Below, piece by piece: positions 35,610-45,350 of a stretch of 64,000 nt of DNA; the first letter of the stretch is position 1; every line of letters begins with the position of its first letter. The stretch covers positions 124,001-188,000 of the forward strand of contig NZ_JAJFET010000001.1 in the NCBI RefSeq assembly GCF_020707215.1. Direction: 5' to 3'. The notes beneath the pieces were generated by a model. It was not told where the DNA came from and did no database searches. It was given only the letters and a program-made list of their open reading frames with translations. Origin of the DNA: Sphingomonas sp. PL-96 (GTDB lineage Bacteria > Pseudomonadota > Alphaproteobacteria > Sphingomonadales > Sphingomonadaceae). The position numbers and the translations under genes are program-made.

Positions 35610-37244
35610 TCAGGCGATGCCACCGCCGTCGATCCGGATCACGGGGACGATCGCATCGCTGGCCGGCATGTCGAGGTGCAGTCCCGCCGCGTCGCGCCGG
35701 TGCCGGATCGTGCCGCCTCCAAGCAAGGTTACGCGTTCGACGACGCCGTCCCGCCAGTGGCGAGTCCCCAGCGACTCGATCGAGACACTGCCGCGTGGTG
35801 CTTTGAGGAACAGGGCGTAGAGCGCGCCCTTGTTGACGGTGAAGCGGACGTCACGCGGCGTGAAGCCGGCGAAGCTGCCCTCGTTCTGCATGCCCGCGAC
35901 GAGCTTGGTCGGTCCTTCGCCATAGACCCGCCATGGCCGGGAGCCGAAAATCGCCGCGTCGTTGACCTGCATCCACGCGGCCATGCCGTCCAGGATCTTC
36001 TCCTCTTCGGAGTCGATCGACCCGTCACCGGGTTGCGGGATGGAGAGCAGCAGGTTGCCGTTCTTGGACACGACATCGGCGAGCCGTTGCAGCACGTCTT
36101 CCGCAGTCTTGTAGCTGCGGTCGTTCAACCGGGCGACGTTGTAGAACCAATCGCCGATGCAGGTGTCGGTCTGCCACGGCTCTTCCCACAGATGGTCGGT
36201 GAAGCCGCGCTCGACGTCTTGGACCAGGCCGAAGCGGGCATAGGGCTTCAGCTGCTTGGCCGTGACGACGACGTCGATCTTGCCGTGCCACTCGATCGAC
36301 CGATTGTAGTAATCGGCCACCGCCTGCAGCCCGACCGGGCCGAAGGGCAGCTCATAATCGTCGAAATAGACGAGGTCGGGCTTGTACTTCTCGACCATGT
36401 CGATCTGGCGCAACAGCCAGCGCGTGACATAGCCCGGGTCGTTGGCAGGCCCGTGCTCGACCCACTGGCCGTCGTTCTTGTCGTGCCATTCGTTCATGGC
36501 GGCGATGCTGTCGATGCCGTCGGGCGCCACCATATGGCCGCCGGTGTAGAGCCGCTGCGGGTCCAGCCCCTCCCACCATGTGCCGCGACCATCGGCCTTG
36601 GTGCGCCGGAACGCGTCGTAGCGCTCGCCCTTGCGCGGGCCGGTCGGGTCATAGCCATAGCCGGTCTGGTACCAGTGCCAGGCGTGCGCGGCATGGTTGG
36701 AGATGCCGAACTTCAGCCCCGCGTTGCGCGCGACCTTTTCCCAAGTGCCGACGATGTCCTTCTTCGGACCCACCCGCAGGCTGTTCCACTCGTGATAACG
36801 GCTGTCGTAGCAATCGAGATTGTCGTGGTGGCAGCCCAGCGCCATGAAGTACTTCGCGCCCGCCTTCACATAGCGCTGCATCAGCGCCTCGGGCTCCCAC
36901 CGGTCGGCAGTCCAGCGGTTGAGGATGTCCATCATGCCGGTGCCGGTCGGATGGCCATAGGTCTTCAGGTGATGCTCGTACATCGGGTGACCCTGCATAT
37001 ACAGGAACCGACCGTACCAATCGCCTTGCTCGGGCACCGACTGCGGGCCCCAATGCGACCACAGACCAAGCTTGGCGTCGCGGAACCAGTCGGGGTAGCG
37101 ATACTGGCTGACGAGCGAGGGCCAGGTCGGCGCCACGGGGCCGCGCGCCATGCCCATCGGGCTTTGCGCATGGGCGGTGCGGGCTATCCCGAGCGCTGCC
37201 ATGCCGGCGAGCACCGAGCGGCGGCCGAGTGCGCTCCCGATCAC
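35610..37244 (-). CDS. Alpha-L-fucosidase, GH29
   Basis: A 544-residue secreted glycosidase. GTG 37244 overlaps the SGNH hydrolase stop (GTGA); the N-terminus GRRSVLAGMAALGIARTAHAQ is a twin-arginine-like signal, so export may be via Tat. The TIM barrel shows WFRDAKLGLWSHWGPQSVP and YFMALGCHHDNLDCYDS, both typical of GH29. LVYFDDYELPFG (~292-303) places the catalytic nucleophile at Asp-295. NGNLLLSIPQPGDGSI is the conserved end of the catalytic domain. It would release L-fucose from xyloglucan side chains or other fucosides, feeding the adjacent pathway. Confidence 0.87.
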   Translation of the reverse strand: MIGSALGRRSVLAGMAALGIARTAHAQSPMGMARGPVAPTWPSLVSQYRYPDWFRDAKLGLWSHWGPQSVPEQGDWYGRFLYMQGHPMYEHHLKTYGHPTGTGMMDILNRWTADRWEPEALMQRYVKAGAKYFMALGCHHDNLDCYDSRYHEWNSLRVGPKKDIVGTWEKVARNAGLKFGISNHAAHAWHWYQTGYGYDPTGPRKGERYDAFRRTKADGRGTWWEGLDPQRLYTGGHMVAPDGIDSIAAMNEWHDKNDGQWVEHGPANDPGYVTRWLLRQIDMVEKYKPDLVYFDDYELPFGPVGLQAVADYYNRSIEWHGKIDVVVTAKQLKPYARFGLVQDVERGFTDHLWEEPWQTDTCIGDWFYNVARLNDRSYKTAEDVLQRLADVVSKNGNLLLSIPQPGDGSIDSEEEKILDGMAAWMQVNDAAIFGSRPWRVYGEGPTKLVAGMQNEGSFAGFTPRDVRFTVNKGALYALFLKAPRGSVSIESLGTRHWRDGVVERVTLLGGGTIRHRRDAAGLHLDMPASDAIVPVIRIDGGGIA

Positions 37245-38140
37245 TTGCCGAGCACTCGTGCGATCGCCGCGAGCGCGACCGGCCGCATCGCGGCATAGCC
37301 GGCGGGCGTCGGGTGTACGCCGTCGCTCGCGAGGCCCGGCTTCATCGCGCCGTCCGCGGTCGCGAGCACCGGGTGATAGTCGACATAGGCGAAGCCGTTG
37401 GCGGCGGCATAGCGCTTCAGCCAGGCATTCATCTCGGCGATCTGCGGGACGGGCCGCTTGTCCGGGCTCCACGGGAAGCTGGCGGCGGGCGGGATGGAGG
37501 CCAGGATCACCTTGATGCCGTTGGCACGCGCCAGTTCGGCCATGCTCTGAATATTGCCCTGAACGAACGCCATGGTTGCCGCGCCCGTGTTGCCGGCGAT
37601 GTCGTTGGTGCCGGCCATGATGTGCACGGCCTGCGGCTTGAGCGCGAGCACGTCCTGGCGGAAGCGGACCAGCATCTGCGGCGTCGTCTGCCCGCTGATG
37701 CCACGGTCGACCCGACCCTCGGTAAACATGCCAGGATCGGCGTTGATCCAGTTGTCCGTGATCGAATCGCCCATGAAGACCACCCGGACCGGCTGCTTCA
37801 GTGCCTCGGCATTCTGCGCGCGATAGCGGCACAGCTGGCCATAGTCGCGGGTCAGCATGCGCAGGTTCCACATCTGCCAGCCCTCGCCATCCTTGGGCAT
37901 GGGGTGGCTGGGGCAGGGATCGGCGACGATTCCCACCGGATCGCCGGCATAGGGGTCACCCGGAACCTTTGTCTGCGCGGCCGCCGGGGCAGCGGCGCTG
38001 CCGAGGAGGATCGGGATCAGGAAAAGGCGGGAGAGGGGGTGCCGCGAACGCTTGTCGGAAGCGCCCTGGTTGTGGAACCATTCGCCCCGACGGCGGATCC
38101 CCGCGTCGGCCAGCGCCCGGCAAGTCGAAAGCCCTTGCAT
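37241..38140 (-). CDS. Secreted SGNH/GDSL hydrolase, probable carbohydrate esterase (copy 1)
   Basis: A 299-residue protein. ATG 38140 has a good ribosome-binding site (GGGGAGG) and gives an unusually long basic N-region before a hydrophobic stretch (LFLIPILLGSAAAPAAAQ). Block I is VVFMGDSITDNW (nucleophile Ser), block II Gly lies in DRGISGQTT, block III is MAGTNDIAGN, and block V is DGVHPTPAGY (Asp and His). It resembles the second SGNH enzyme at 45484. Position next to fucosidase and xyloglucanase genes suggests deacetylation of xyloglucan. It is the first gene of a minus-strand operon with fucosidase. Confidence 0.8.
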   Translation of the reverse strand: MQGLSTCRALADAGIRRRGEWFHNQGASDKRSRHPLSRLFLIPILLGSAAAPAAAQTKVPGDPYAGDPVGIVADPCPSHPMPKDGEGWQMWNLRMLTRDYGQLCRYRAQNAEALKQPVRVVFMGDSITDNWINADPGMFTEGRVDRGISGQTTPQMLVRFRQDVLALKPQAVHIMAGTNDIAGNTGAATMAFVQGNIQSMAELARANGIKVILASIPPAASFPWSPDKRPVPQIAEMNAWLKRYAAANGFAYVDYHPVLATADGAMKPGLASDGVHPTPAGYAAMRPVALAAIARVLGK

Positions 38141-38236
38141 CCAGTCCTCCCCTGCGCGTCGCCTTGTGGCAACTGTCGCGGCTAGTAGAAACAGAAGGAG
38201 ACACGACCTATTTCGAAGATGCGCGCTCTCCGCACT

Positions 38237-38250
38237 TGTTAGCGGTATCG
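38237..38250. promoter_or_regulatory. LacI-family-like operator between SGNH hydrolase and GH74
   Basis: TGTTAGCGGTATCG is an imperfect palindrome resembling the TGTTAGCGCTACCA-type sites bound by LacI-family sugar regulators in Caulobacter. It lies in the 179-base divergent region, 69 bases before GH74. A single imperfect match, so tentative; no LacI-type gene is in the window. Confidence 0.3.
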
Positions 38251-38319
38251 TCCATGCTATCAGGAGCCGTCAAGTGACCGCCCGCGGAAGGTTGGGCGGC
38301 GCTCGGCAGGGGAGGTGAT

Positions 38320-40605
38320 GTGAGACAGCGATCAAGGCTGCGCAGCGCAGGGCAGATGGCTCTGCTCCTGTCCCTGTTGCCGTCGCCCGTCGCCGCCGAA
38401 CCGATTACGCCCTCCGCCCCGGCGCCCTATGTTTGGCAGAATGTCGTCGTCGGAGGCGGTGGATTCGCGCCCGGCATCGTCTTCAGCCCGGTCGAGCGCA
38501 ACCTCGCCTATCTGCGCACCGACATGGGCGGCGCCTATCGCTGGGACGCGCGTGCGCAGCGCTGGATCCCGCTGCAGGATGCCAATGCCGTCTCCAGCCT
38601 GATGGGGATCGAGAGCATCGCGCCGGATCCGGTGGATGCGAGTCGCGTCTACATGGCGGCGGGGATGCATGCGCGCGGAGAAGCTGCGATCCTGCGCTCC
38701 ACCGATCGCGGCGCGCATTGGCAGATCACGCCGGTGCCGTTCCGCATGGGCGGAAACGAGGATGGTCGCGGGCTCGGCGAGCGGCTGGCGATCGATCCGC
38801 ACCACCCCCGCACCCTGTTGTTCGGATCCCGTCACGATGGCCTGTGGCGAAGCGAAGACGCGGCGGAGACGTGGCACCGGGTAGCGTCGTTTCCGCTCGC
38901 CGGCCTGGGCGCGCCGCCCGTGCGCAGGACGCATGGCGGACTGAGCTTCGTGGTCTTCGATCCCAAGCGCGCCGGGCGCGTCTTTGTCGGTAGCGCTGAT
39001 CCGGGCACGCGGCACCTGTTCCGTTCCGACGATGGCGGCCGCAGCTGGGCGGCGGTAGCCGGCGGGCCCGAGCGGACGCTGCTTCCGGTCAAGGCGGCGC
39101 TGGGCGGGGACGGCGTGCTGACCATCACCTATTCCGACGCGATCGGGCCGAACGGCATCACCCGGGGGGCGGTGTGGCGCCATGATCCCCAGGCGCAGCA
39201 CTGGCAGGACGTGACGCCCGAGCGCGGGCCGGGCGCCGCGCCCGGCGGCTACATGGGCGTGGCGGTTTCGGCGCAGGACCCGCGTACGATCGCGGTTTCC
39301 ACGGTCAATCGCTACAAGCCCGGCGATACGGTTTGGCAGTCGAGCGACGCGGGCCTGCATTGGGACGAGTTGCGCCGGCGCAGCACGCGCGACGTCTCGG
39401 CAACGCCGTTCCTCGATTTCGGCGACAAGGCGAACTTCGGGCATTGGATCGCCGGCCTCGCGATCGATCCGTTCGACCCGCAGCATGCCGCCTATGTGAC
39501 CGGCGCGACCTTGTACGCATCTCAGGGGTTTGGTTCGGGCGGGGCCATGGCGTGGAAGCCGTGGACGAAAGCGATCGAGCAGACGGCGGTCATCACGCTG
39601 GTGAGTCCAACCGGCGGCGCGCCGCTCGTGTCGGGGTTCGGCGACATCGCCGGCTTCCGCCACGACGATCTGTTGCAGTCGCCACCGGCGATGCACCGCA
39701 ATCCGCTGCTCAGCAACACCAACACGCTCGACTATGCGGGGACGGCGCCGGAGGTGATGGTCCGCAGCGGCAGCACCCACACGCGCGAGGTGCCCGGCGC
39801 CTCGCTCGCCTGGTCCAAGGACGGCGGCGCAAGCTGGCAGCCGCTGGTGCCGCCCGCGTCAGCACCGCGGGCAGACGGCACGCCCGCACCGGAGCGGACG
39901 GGCGATGCTCCCATCATCGTGTCGGCCGACGGCAGCGGCTTCCTGGTCGTGACGGACCAGCCGGTGCGCACCGGTGATCGCGGCAGGAGCTGGCAGCGTA
40001 TCGAGGGGGTGCCGGCGGGCGCGCGTCCCGCCGCGGACAAGGTCGATCCGCAGCGCATGTATGTCGTCGACACCCAGGCGGGTCGCTTCCTGCGCAGCAA
40101 CGACGGCGGCCGCCGCTTCGTGTCCGTTGCGACCCGGGGACTTCCCGCCGATCTTTCCGCTGCACGCTCTCCCAATCGCGAGGCGCAGAACCCGCTGATG
40201 GCGACACCGGGCAAGGCAGGCATGCTCTGGCTGCGCCTGGGCGAGCAGCTCTATCGCAGCGTCGATGGCGGCGACCATTGGGTTCGCCTTGGCGGCGAGC
40301 TGGCGATCACGCATTACGGGCTCGGCGCCGCCGCGCCCGGGGGCCGATGGCCGACGCTCTACGCGATCGGGCGCATGCAGGGGCTGACGGGGATCTGGCG
40401 CTCGACCGATGGCGGCACCGACTGGCAGCGGATCAACGACGACCAGCACCAATGGGGCCTGCGGTTCCGGGTGATCTCGGGGGATCCGCGCCGGTTCGGG
40501 CGGGTCTATATCGGCACGGATGGGCGCGGCATCGTCTTTGGTGATCCCGCGCCGACTGCCGACCAGAACAAGAGTGGCGCGGTCGCGCGCCGGACAAGGG
40601 GATGA
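38320..40605 (+). CDS. GH74 xyloglucanase (secreted)
   Basis: A 761-residue protein starting at GTG 38320 behind GGGGAGG; the ATG two bases earlier is followed at once by a stop. Signal peptide ends LPSPVAAEP. The sequence is a pair of seven-bladed beta-propellers with repeated Asp-box-like turns (RSTDRGAHW, RSEDAAETWH, RSDDGGRSW, QSSDAGLHW, RSNDGGRRF, RSTDGGTDW). The N-terminal YVWQNVVVGGGGFAPGIVFSP and YLRTDMGGAYRWD are characteristic of GH74, whose first catalytic Asp lies in the RTDMGG motif. It should cut the beta-1,4-glucan backbone of xyloglucan, endo- or exo-acting. It overlaps the GH35-like gene by ATGA. Confidence 0.85.
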   Translation: MRQRSRLRSAGQMALLLSLLPSPVAAEPITPSAPAPYVWQNVVVGGGGFAPGIVFSPVERNLAYLRTDMGGAYRWDARAQRWIPLQDANAVSSLMGIESIAPDPVDASRVYMAAGMHARGEAAILRSTDRGAHWQITPVPFRMGGNEDGRGLGERLAIDPHHPRTLLFGSRHDGLWRSEDAAETWHRVASFPLAGLGAPPVRRTHGGLSFVVFDPKRAGRVFVGSADPGTRHLFRSDDGGRSWAAVAGGPERTLLPVKAALGGDGVLTITYSDAIGPNGITRGAVWRHDPQAQHWQDVTPERGPGAAPGGYMGVAVSAQDPRTIAVSTVNRYKPGDTVWQSSDAGLHWDELRRRSTRDVSATPFLDFGDKANFGHWIAGLAIDPFDPQHAAYVTGATLYASQGFGSGGAMAWKPWTKAIEQTAVITLVSPTGGAPLVSGFGDIAGFRHDDLLQSPPAMHRNPLLSNTNTLDYAGTAPEVMVRSGSTHTREVPGASLAWSKDGGASWQPLVPPASAPRADGTPAPERTGDAPIIVSADGSGFLVVTDQPVRTGDRGRSWQRIEGVPAGARPAADKVDPQRMYVVDTQAGRFLRSNDGGRRFVSVATRGLPADLSAARSPNREAQNPLMATPGKAGMLWLRLGEQLYRSVDGGDHWVRLGGELAITHYGLGAAAPGGRWPTLYAIGRMQGLTGIWRSTDGGTDWQRINDDQHQWGLRFRVISGDPRRFGRVYIGTDGRGIVFGDPAPTADQNKSGAVARRTRG

Positions 40606-42230
40606 CCATGAAACCATTCATCGGCCTGCTCGGCTGCGCACTTCTTGCCGCCGTGCCGGCGTTCGCGCAGGCGCCTGCAACCGAGGTGCCGCAGCTGGTG
40701 ACGCGCAACGGGCGCCACGCACTGATGGTCGACGGCGCGCCCTTCCTGGTGCTGGCCGGGCAGGTCCACAACAGCAGCAACTATGCCGCCGCGTTGCCGC
40801 AGGTATGGCCGACGCTGGACCGGATCCACGCCAACACCATCGAGATCCCGGTCGCCTGGCAGCAGGTCGAACCGGTCGAGGGGCAGTTCGACTTTTCCTT
40901 CGTGCAGACGTTGCTCGACCAGGCGCGCGCGCACGACAAGCGCGTCGTGCTGCTCTGGTTCGGCACCTGGAAGAACACCGGGCCCGCCTATACGCCGGAC
41001 TGGGTGAAGCTCGACAACCGCCGCTTCCCGCGGATGAAGGCGAAGGACGGCAGCGACCATTATGTCCACACGCCGCACGGCCGCGCCACGCTGGAGGCGG
41101 ACAAACGCGCCTTTGTCCGGCTGATGACCTATTTGCGCGACCGTGATCCGCAGAACACGGTGATCCTGGTCCAGCCGCAAAACGAGGTCGGCAGCTATCG
41201 CAGCCCGCGCGACTATTCGGCCGAGGCGAACCGGCTGTTCGCGCAGCCGGTTCCGGCCGCGCTTGCCAAGCGACTGGGCAAGCCCGTGGGCACCTGGAGC
41301 GTGCTGTTCGGGGCGCAGGCGGACCGGGCGTTCAACACCTGGTACACCGCGCGCTACGTCGACGAGATCGCGGCCGCCGGCAAGGCGGTGAAGCCGCTGC
41401 CGATGTTCGTGAACGCCGCGCTTGCGGGCCCCTCGAACGTACCCGACCCGACCGGCGTCGCCAGCGGCGGGCCGCAGCAGGACGTGCTCGACATCTGGAA
41501 GGCGGCGGCGCCCGCGATCGATTTCGCCGGGCCGGACATTTACGACCGGGCGAGCGGCAACGTCGTCCAGTATCTCGACAAATATGCGCGTGCCGACAAC
41601 GCGCTGATGGTACCGGAGATCGGCAACGCCCGCGAGTTCGCGCGCTTCTTCTACGAAACCGTGGGTCGCGGCGGGATCGGCTTCTCGCCGTTCGGCATGG
41701 ATGACACGGGGTATTCCAATTATCCGCTGGGCGCCAAGACGCTGGACGCGGAGACGCTGGATGCGTTCGCGCTGCCGTACGGAGTCTTCTCCGGCATGAT
41801 GCGCGACTGGGCGCGGATCGCCTTCGAACGCCCGACCTGGGGGGCGGCCAAGCCCGACGATGGTGCCGAGGTGCGCACCACCATGGGCGACTGGAAGGTC
41901 TCCGCCGGCTGGGGCGAGTGGCAGTTCGGCGAAAAGGCCTGGACCTGGCTGAAGTCGGAGAAGCCGGCCTGGGCCGACGCCCCGGTGGGCGGCATCGCCG
42001 TGGCCCAGCTGTCGGCCGACCAGTTCCTGGTCACCGGCGACCATGTTCGCGTCCGGTTCGAGGACGCCAAGGGTGCCAAGAACGCGATTCTGTTGCGCGT
42101 GGAGGAGGGGCATTTCGCCGAGGGCCGCTGGGTGACCGATCGCGTCTGGAACGGCGACCAGACCGACTATGGCATCAACATCATCGATCGTCCCACGCTG
42201 CTGCGGGTGACGATGGGACACTATCGCTGA
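40602..42230 (+). CDS. GH35-like beta-galactosidase (DUF5597-type)
   Basis: A 542-residue secreted protein with a signal peptide ending VPAFAQ. VDGAPFLVLAGQVHNSSNY is the entry of clan A galactosidases. QPQNEVGSY places the acid/base at ~Glu-195 and MVPEIGNAREF the nucleophile at ~Glu-339. The C-terminal ~180 residues look like the beta-sandwich seen in DUF5597-bearing GH35 enzymes. It would remove galactose from xyloglucan side chains after defucosylation. ATG 40602 overlaps the GH74 stop; a second ATG at 40608 is possible. Confidence 0.82.
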   Translation: MTMKPFIGLLGCALLAAVPAFAQAPATEVPQLVTRNGRHALMVDGAPFLVLAGQVHNSSNYAAALPQVWPTLDRIHANTIEIPVAWQQVEPVEGQFDFSFVQTLLDQARAHDKRVVLLWFGTWKNTGPAYTPDWVKLDNRRFPRMKAKDGSDHYVHTPHGRATLEADKRAFVRLMTYLRDRDPQNTVILVQPQNEVGSYRSPRDYSAEANRLFAQPVPAALAKRLGKPVGTWSVLFGAQADRAFNTWYTARYVDEIAAAGKAVKPLPMFVNAALAGPSNVPDPTGVASGGPQQDVLDIWKAAAPAIDFAGPDIYDRASGNVVQYLDKYARADNALMVPEIGNAREFARFFYETVGRGGIGFSPFGMDDTGYSNYPLGAKTLDAETLDAFALPYGVFSGMMRDWARIAFERPTWGAAKPDDGAEVRTTMGDWKVSAGWGEWQFGEKAWTWLKSEKPAWADAPVGGIAVAQLSADQFLVTGDHVRVRFEDAKGAKNAILLRVEEGHFAEGRWVTDRVWNGDQTDYGINIIDRPTLLRVTMGHYR

Positions 42231-42280
42231 GATCATGCCCTTTGAGGCTGGCGAACAAAGATACACGGGGAAGGACGCAC

Positions 42281-45160
42281 ATGAAAAAGGCAATGATCAT
42301 CGCCCTGCTGGCCGGGAGCGCGATCGCAGCGCCCGCGCTTGCGCAGGGGAAAGGTGGCTATGAGCGAACCGCGGGTGGGGTCGTGGTCACCCCCGCTTCC
42401 GGACCGGCGGCGCGGGTCGAGCTGACGGTGCATGGCGATGGCGTTGTCCATGTCGTCGCCAGTCCCAAGGGCATGGAGGGTCTGACGCGCGGCGACAGCC
42501 TGATGGTGCCGCAGCCCCCCGCGCCGGGCGCCTTCACGGTCGCCGAGAACAAGGGCCATGTGCAGCTGAAGGCAGCGCGCACGACGGCGGACGTCGACCT
42601 CGCCACGGGCAAGGTGCGTTTCCTCGACGCCACGGGCAAGGTGCTGCTGGACGAGGCGGGAGCACCGACGTTCCGCCCTCGCACGGTCGAGGGGCGCCAG
42701 TATGTTGCCGCCTCGCAGCAGTTCAACCGCGGCACGGACGAGGCGATCTATGGCCTAGGCCAGCACCAGAATGCGCAGATGAACTTCAACGGCGAGGACG
42801 TCGAACTCGCCCAGCACAACATGGACATCGCCGTCCCGTTCATCGTCTCCACGCGCAACTACGGCTTGTTGTGGGACAATGACGGCATCACCCGCTTCGG
42901 CAACCCCAAGCCCTATGCGCTTGTCGGCGAGGGCATGAAGGTGACCAGCGGCGGCAAGCCCGGCTTCTCCGCGCAGTATTTCCTCGACGGCAAGCTGGCG
43001 GTCAGCCAGCGTGAGGCCACCATCAACTACCAGTACATCCGTGACCAGGCGAAGTGGCCGGCCGCGGCAAAGGCCGACACCACCGCCGCGACGGGCGGGC
43101 AGAACACCGCCGGCAACGCCGTGCAGAAGCAGACGGTCGTCTGGACCGGCACACTGCATCCCGACAACACCGGTACGCACAAGTTCCAGGTCTATGGATC
43201 GAGCTACTTCAAGGTCTTTGCCGACGGCAAGGAAGTGCTCAACCGCTGGCGCCAGAACTGGAACCCCTGGTACGCGAACTTCGACCTGCCGATGACCAAG
43301 GGCAAGCCGCTCGACATCCGCATCGAGTGGGAGCCCAACGCCGGCTATATGGCGTTCTTCCACAATGATCCGTTGCCCGCGGAGGATCGCAACTCGGTCT
43401 GGTTCACCAGCGACACCGCGCGCGCGGTCAATTACTGGTTCGTGCCCGGTGCGAACATGGACGGCGTGATCGCCGGCTATCGACAGCTGACGGGCAAGTC
43501 GGTGATGCTGCCCAAATGGGCCTATGGCTTCTGGCAGTCGCGCCAGCGCTACAACACCCAGGCCGAAGTGATCGGCGTGGTGGAGAAATACCGCAGCCTG
43601 GGCATCCCGCTCGACAATGTCGTGCAGGACTGGTTCTACTGGCCGGAGAATGCGTGGGGCAGCCACGAGTTCGAGAAGAGCCGCTTCCCCGATCCGCAGG
43701 GAATGGTGGACCGCATCCACGCGCTCAACGCCCGGTTCATGATCTCGGTCTGGCCGAAGTTCTATCCCACGACCAAGAACTACAAGGAAATGGCCGACAA
43801 GGGCCTCATGTACCAGGGCAACCTGCGCATGGCGAACAAGGATTGGGTCGGACAGGGCTATCTCAACACCGACTATGACGCCTATTCCGACGAGGCGCGC
43901 AAGATCTACTGGCGCCAGATCGAGAAGTCGTTGGGCAAGATCGGCACCGACGCCTGGTGGCTGGATGCGAGCGAGCCGGACATCCACTCGAACCTGTCGA
44001 TCGACGAGCGGATCGAGACGATGGGACCGACCGCGCGCGGCCCGGCGGAGGAGTTCTTCAACAGCTATCCGCTGGTGCATGTGGGCGGGGTCTATGCTGG
44101 CTGGCGCCGGTTCAAGCCGGACGTGCGGCCGTTCATCCTGACCCGCTCGGGCTTCGGCGGCCTGCAGCGAGAGGGCGCGGCGGTCTGGTCGGGCGACGTG
44201 GCGAGCCGCTGGTTCGATCTGCGCGCGCAGATTTCCGCCGGCGTCAACACGGCGATGTCGGGGCTGGCCAACTGGACCCATGACATCGGCGGGTTCGCGC
44301 TGGAGGACCGCTATGCCAAGAATCCGACGCCCCAGGCGCTGGACGAATGGCGCGAGCTGAACCTGCGCTGGTTCCAGTTCGGCGCGTTCAGCCCGCTGTT
44401 CCGCAGCCATGGCGAAGCTCCGTACCGCGAGATCTACGAGATTTCGCCCGAGGGCAGCCCGATGCGCGAGTCGATGGTCTGGTACGACAAGCTGCGCTAC
44501 CGGCTGATGCCCTATATCTACACGCTGGCGGCAGACACCTGGCACCGCGACGGCAGCATCATGCGCGGGCTGGTGATGGACTGGCCCAACGATCCCAAGG
44601 CGCGCGACATCAACGACGAATATCTGTTCGGCGACGCGTTCCTGGTCGCGCCAGTGACGGAGTACAAGGCGCGTACGCGCTCCGTGTACCTGCCGGGTGC
44701 CTCCACCAGCTGGTACGACTTCGACAGCGGCAAGGCGTACCGCGGTGGCCAGCAGGTGACGGTGCCCGCGCCCTTCGAGCGGATGCCGCTGTTCGTCCGC
44801 GCGGGCGCGATCGTGCCGATGGGACCGGTCACGCAATATGTCGACGAGAAGCGCGACGCACCGCTGACGCTGACCGTCTACACCGGCGCCGATGGGCGGT
44901 TCTCGCTCTATGAGGACGATGGCACGAGCGAGCAGTATCGTTCGGGCGCGTTCAGCCGCATTCCGATCGCGTATGACGAGGCGACGGGCGCGGTCATGAT
45001 CGGCGCGCGCGAGGGACAGGGCTTTGCCGGCATGCCGGCAACGCGCGAGTTCCGCATCCGCTGGATGACGCCGGGACGGCCGCTCGGGTCGGCAGACGAG
45101 CCTGCCGACGCGACCGTCGCGTATACGGGTGCCGCCGTGCAGGTCGCCCGGCCGCGCTGA
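42281..45160 (+). CDS. GH31 alpha-xylosidase with PA14 insert
   Basis: A 959-residue secreted enzyme; ATG 42281 follows GGGGAAGG and starts a clear signal peptide (MIIALLAGSAIAAPALAQ). The N-terminal beta-sandwich is interrupted at ~285-385 by a PA14-like module (WTGTLHPDNTGTHKFQVYG, SSYFKVFADGKEV). The barrel contains DAWWLDASEPD with nucleophile Asp-562, and WSGDVASRW with acid/base Asp-639. This architecture is that of Cellvibrio-type xyloglucan alpha-xylosidases, where PA14 extends the active site for longer oligosaccharides. It removes xylose from the non-reducing end of xyloglucan oligosaccharides. Last gene of the GH74-GH35-GH31 operon. Confidence 0.88.
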   Translation: MKKAMIIALLAGSAIAAPALAQGKGGYERTAGGVVVTPASGPAARVELTVHGDGVVHVVASPKGMEGLTRGDSLMVPQPPAPGAFTVAENKGHVQLKAARTTADVDLATGKVRFLDATGKVLLDEAGAPTFRPRTVEGRQYVAASQQFNRGTDEAIYGLGQHQNAQMNFNGEDVELAQHNMDIAVPFIVSTRNYGLLWDNDGITRFGNPKPYALVGEGMKVTSGGKPGFSAQYFLDGKLAVSQREATINYQYIRDQAKWPAAAKADTTAATGGQNTAGNAVQKQTVVWTGTLHPDNTGTHKFQVYGSSYFKVFADGKEVLNRWRQNWNPWYANFDLPMTKGKPLDIRIEWEPNAGYMAFFHNDPLPAEDRNSVWFTSDTARAVNYWFVPGANMDGVIAGYRQLTGKSVMLPKWAYGFWQSRQRYNTQAEVIGVVEKYRSLGIPLDNVVQDWFYWPENAWGSHEFEKSRFPDPQGMVDRIHALNARFMISVWPKFYPTTKNYKEMADKGLMYQGNLRMANKDWVGQGYLNTDYDAYSDEARKIYWRQIEKSLGKIGTDAWWLDASEPDIHSNLSIDERIETMGPTARGPAEEFFNSYPLVHVGGVYAGWRRFKPDVRPFILTRSGFGGLQREGAAVWSGDVASRWFDLRAQISAGVNTAMSGLANWTHDIGGFALEDRYAKNPTPQALDEWRELNLRWFQFGAFSPLFRSHGEAPYREIYEISPEGSPMRESMVWYDKLRYRLMPYIYTLAADTWHRDGSIMRGLVMDWPNDPKARDINDEYLFGDAFLVAPVTEYKARTRSVYLPGASTSWYDFDSGKAYRGGQQVTVPAPFERMPLFVRAGAIVPMGPVTQYVDEKRDAPLTLTVYTGADGRFSLYEDDGTSEQYRSGAFSRIPIAYDEATGAVMIGAREGQGFAGMPATREFRIRWMTPGRPLGSADEPADATVAYTGAAVQVARPR

Positions 45161-45166
45161 GGCGGC

Positions 45167-45195
45167 GCCGGGGGCGGCTTGGTGCCGCCCCCGGC
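45167..45195 (+). terminator. Terminator hairpin after GH31
   Basis: GCCGGGGGCGGC (45167-45178) and GCCGCCCCCGGC (45184-45195) form a perfect 12-base-pair stem with a TTGGT loop, 6 bases after the stop. No T-run follows. Confidence 0.65.
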
Positions 45196-45263
45196 AGCGG
45201 TTATCGGTACCCCGGCAGAGGTGAAACCTTTGCATGAGCTGCGACAACCGCCTCACATGCTGC

Positions 45264-45350
45264 CGTATCCCTGCGCAGGCAGGGATCCAGGGCCAAGCAG
45301 ATCAACCGCTCGCGGTATGTGCCGCTCTGGGTTCCCGCCTGCGCGGGAGC
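45264..45350. repeat. Palindromic intergenic repeat element
   Basis: The left arm CCCTGCGCAGGCAGGGATCC and the right arm GGGTTCCCGCCTGCGCGGGA are imperfect inverted copies, ~45 bases apart. I recall elements of this composition (CCTGCG.AGGCAGGGATCC) as dispersed repeats between genes in sphingomonad genomes; within this window only this pair and a nearby partial copy are visible. Confidence 0.5.
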
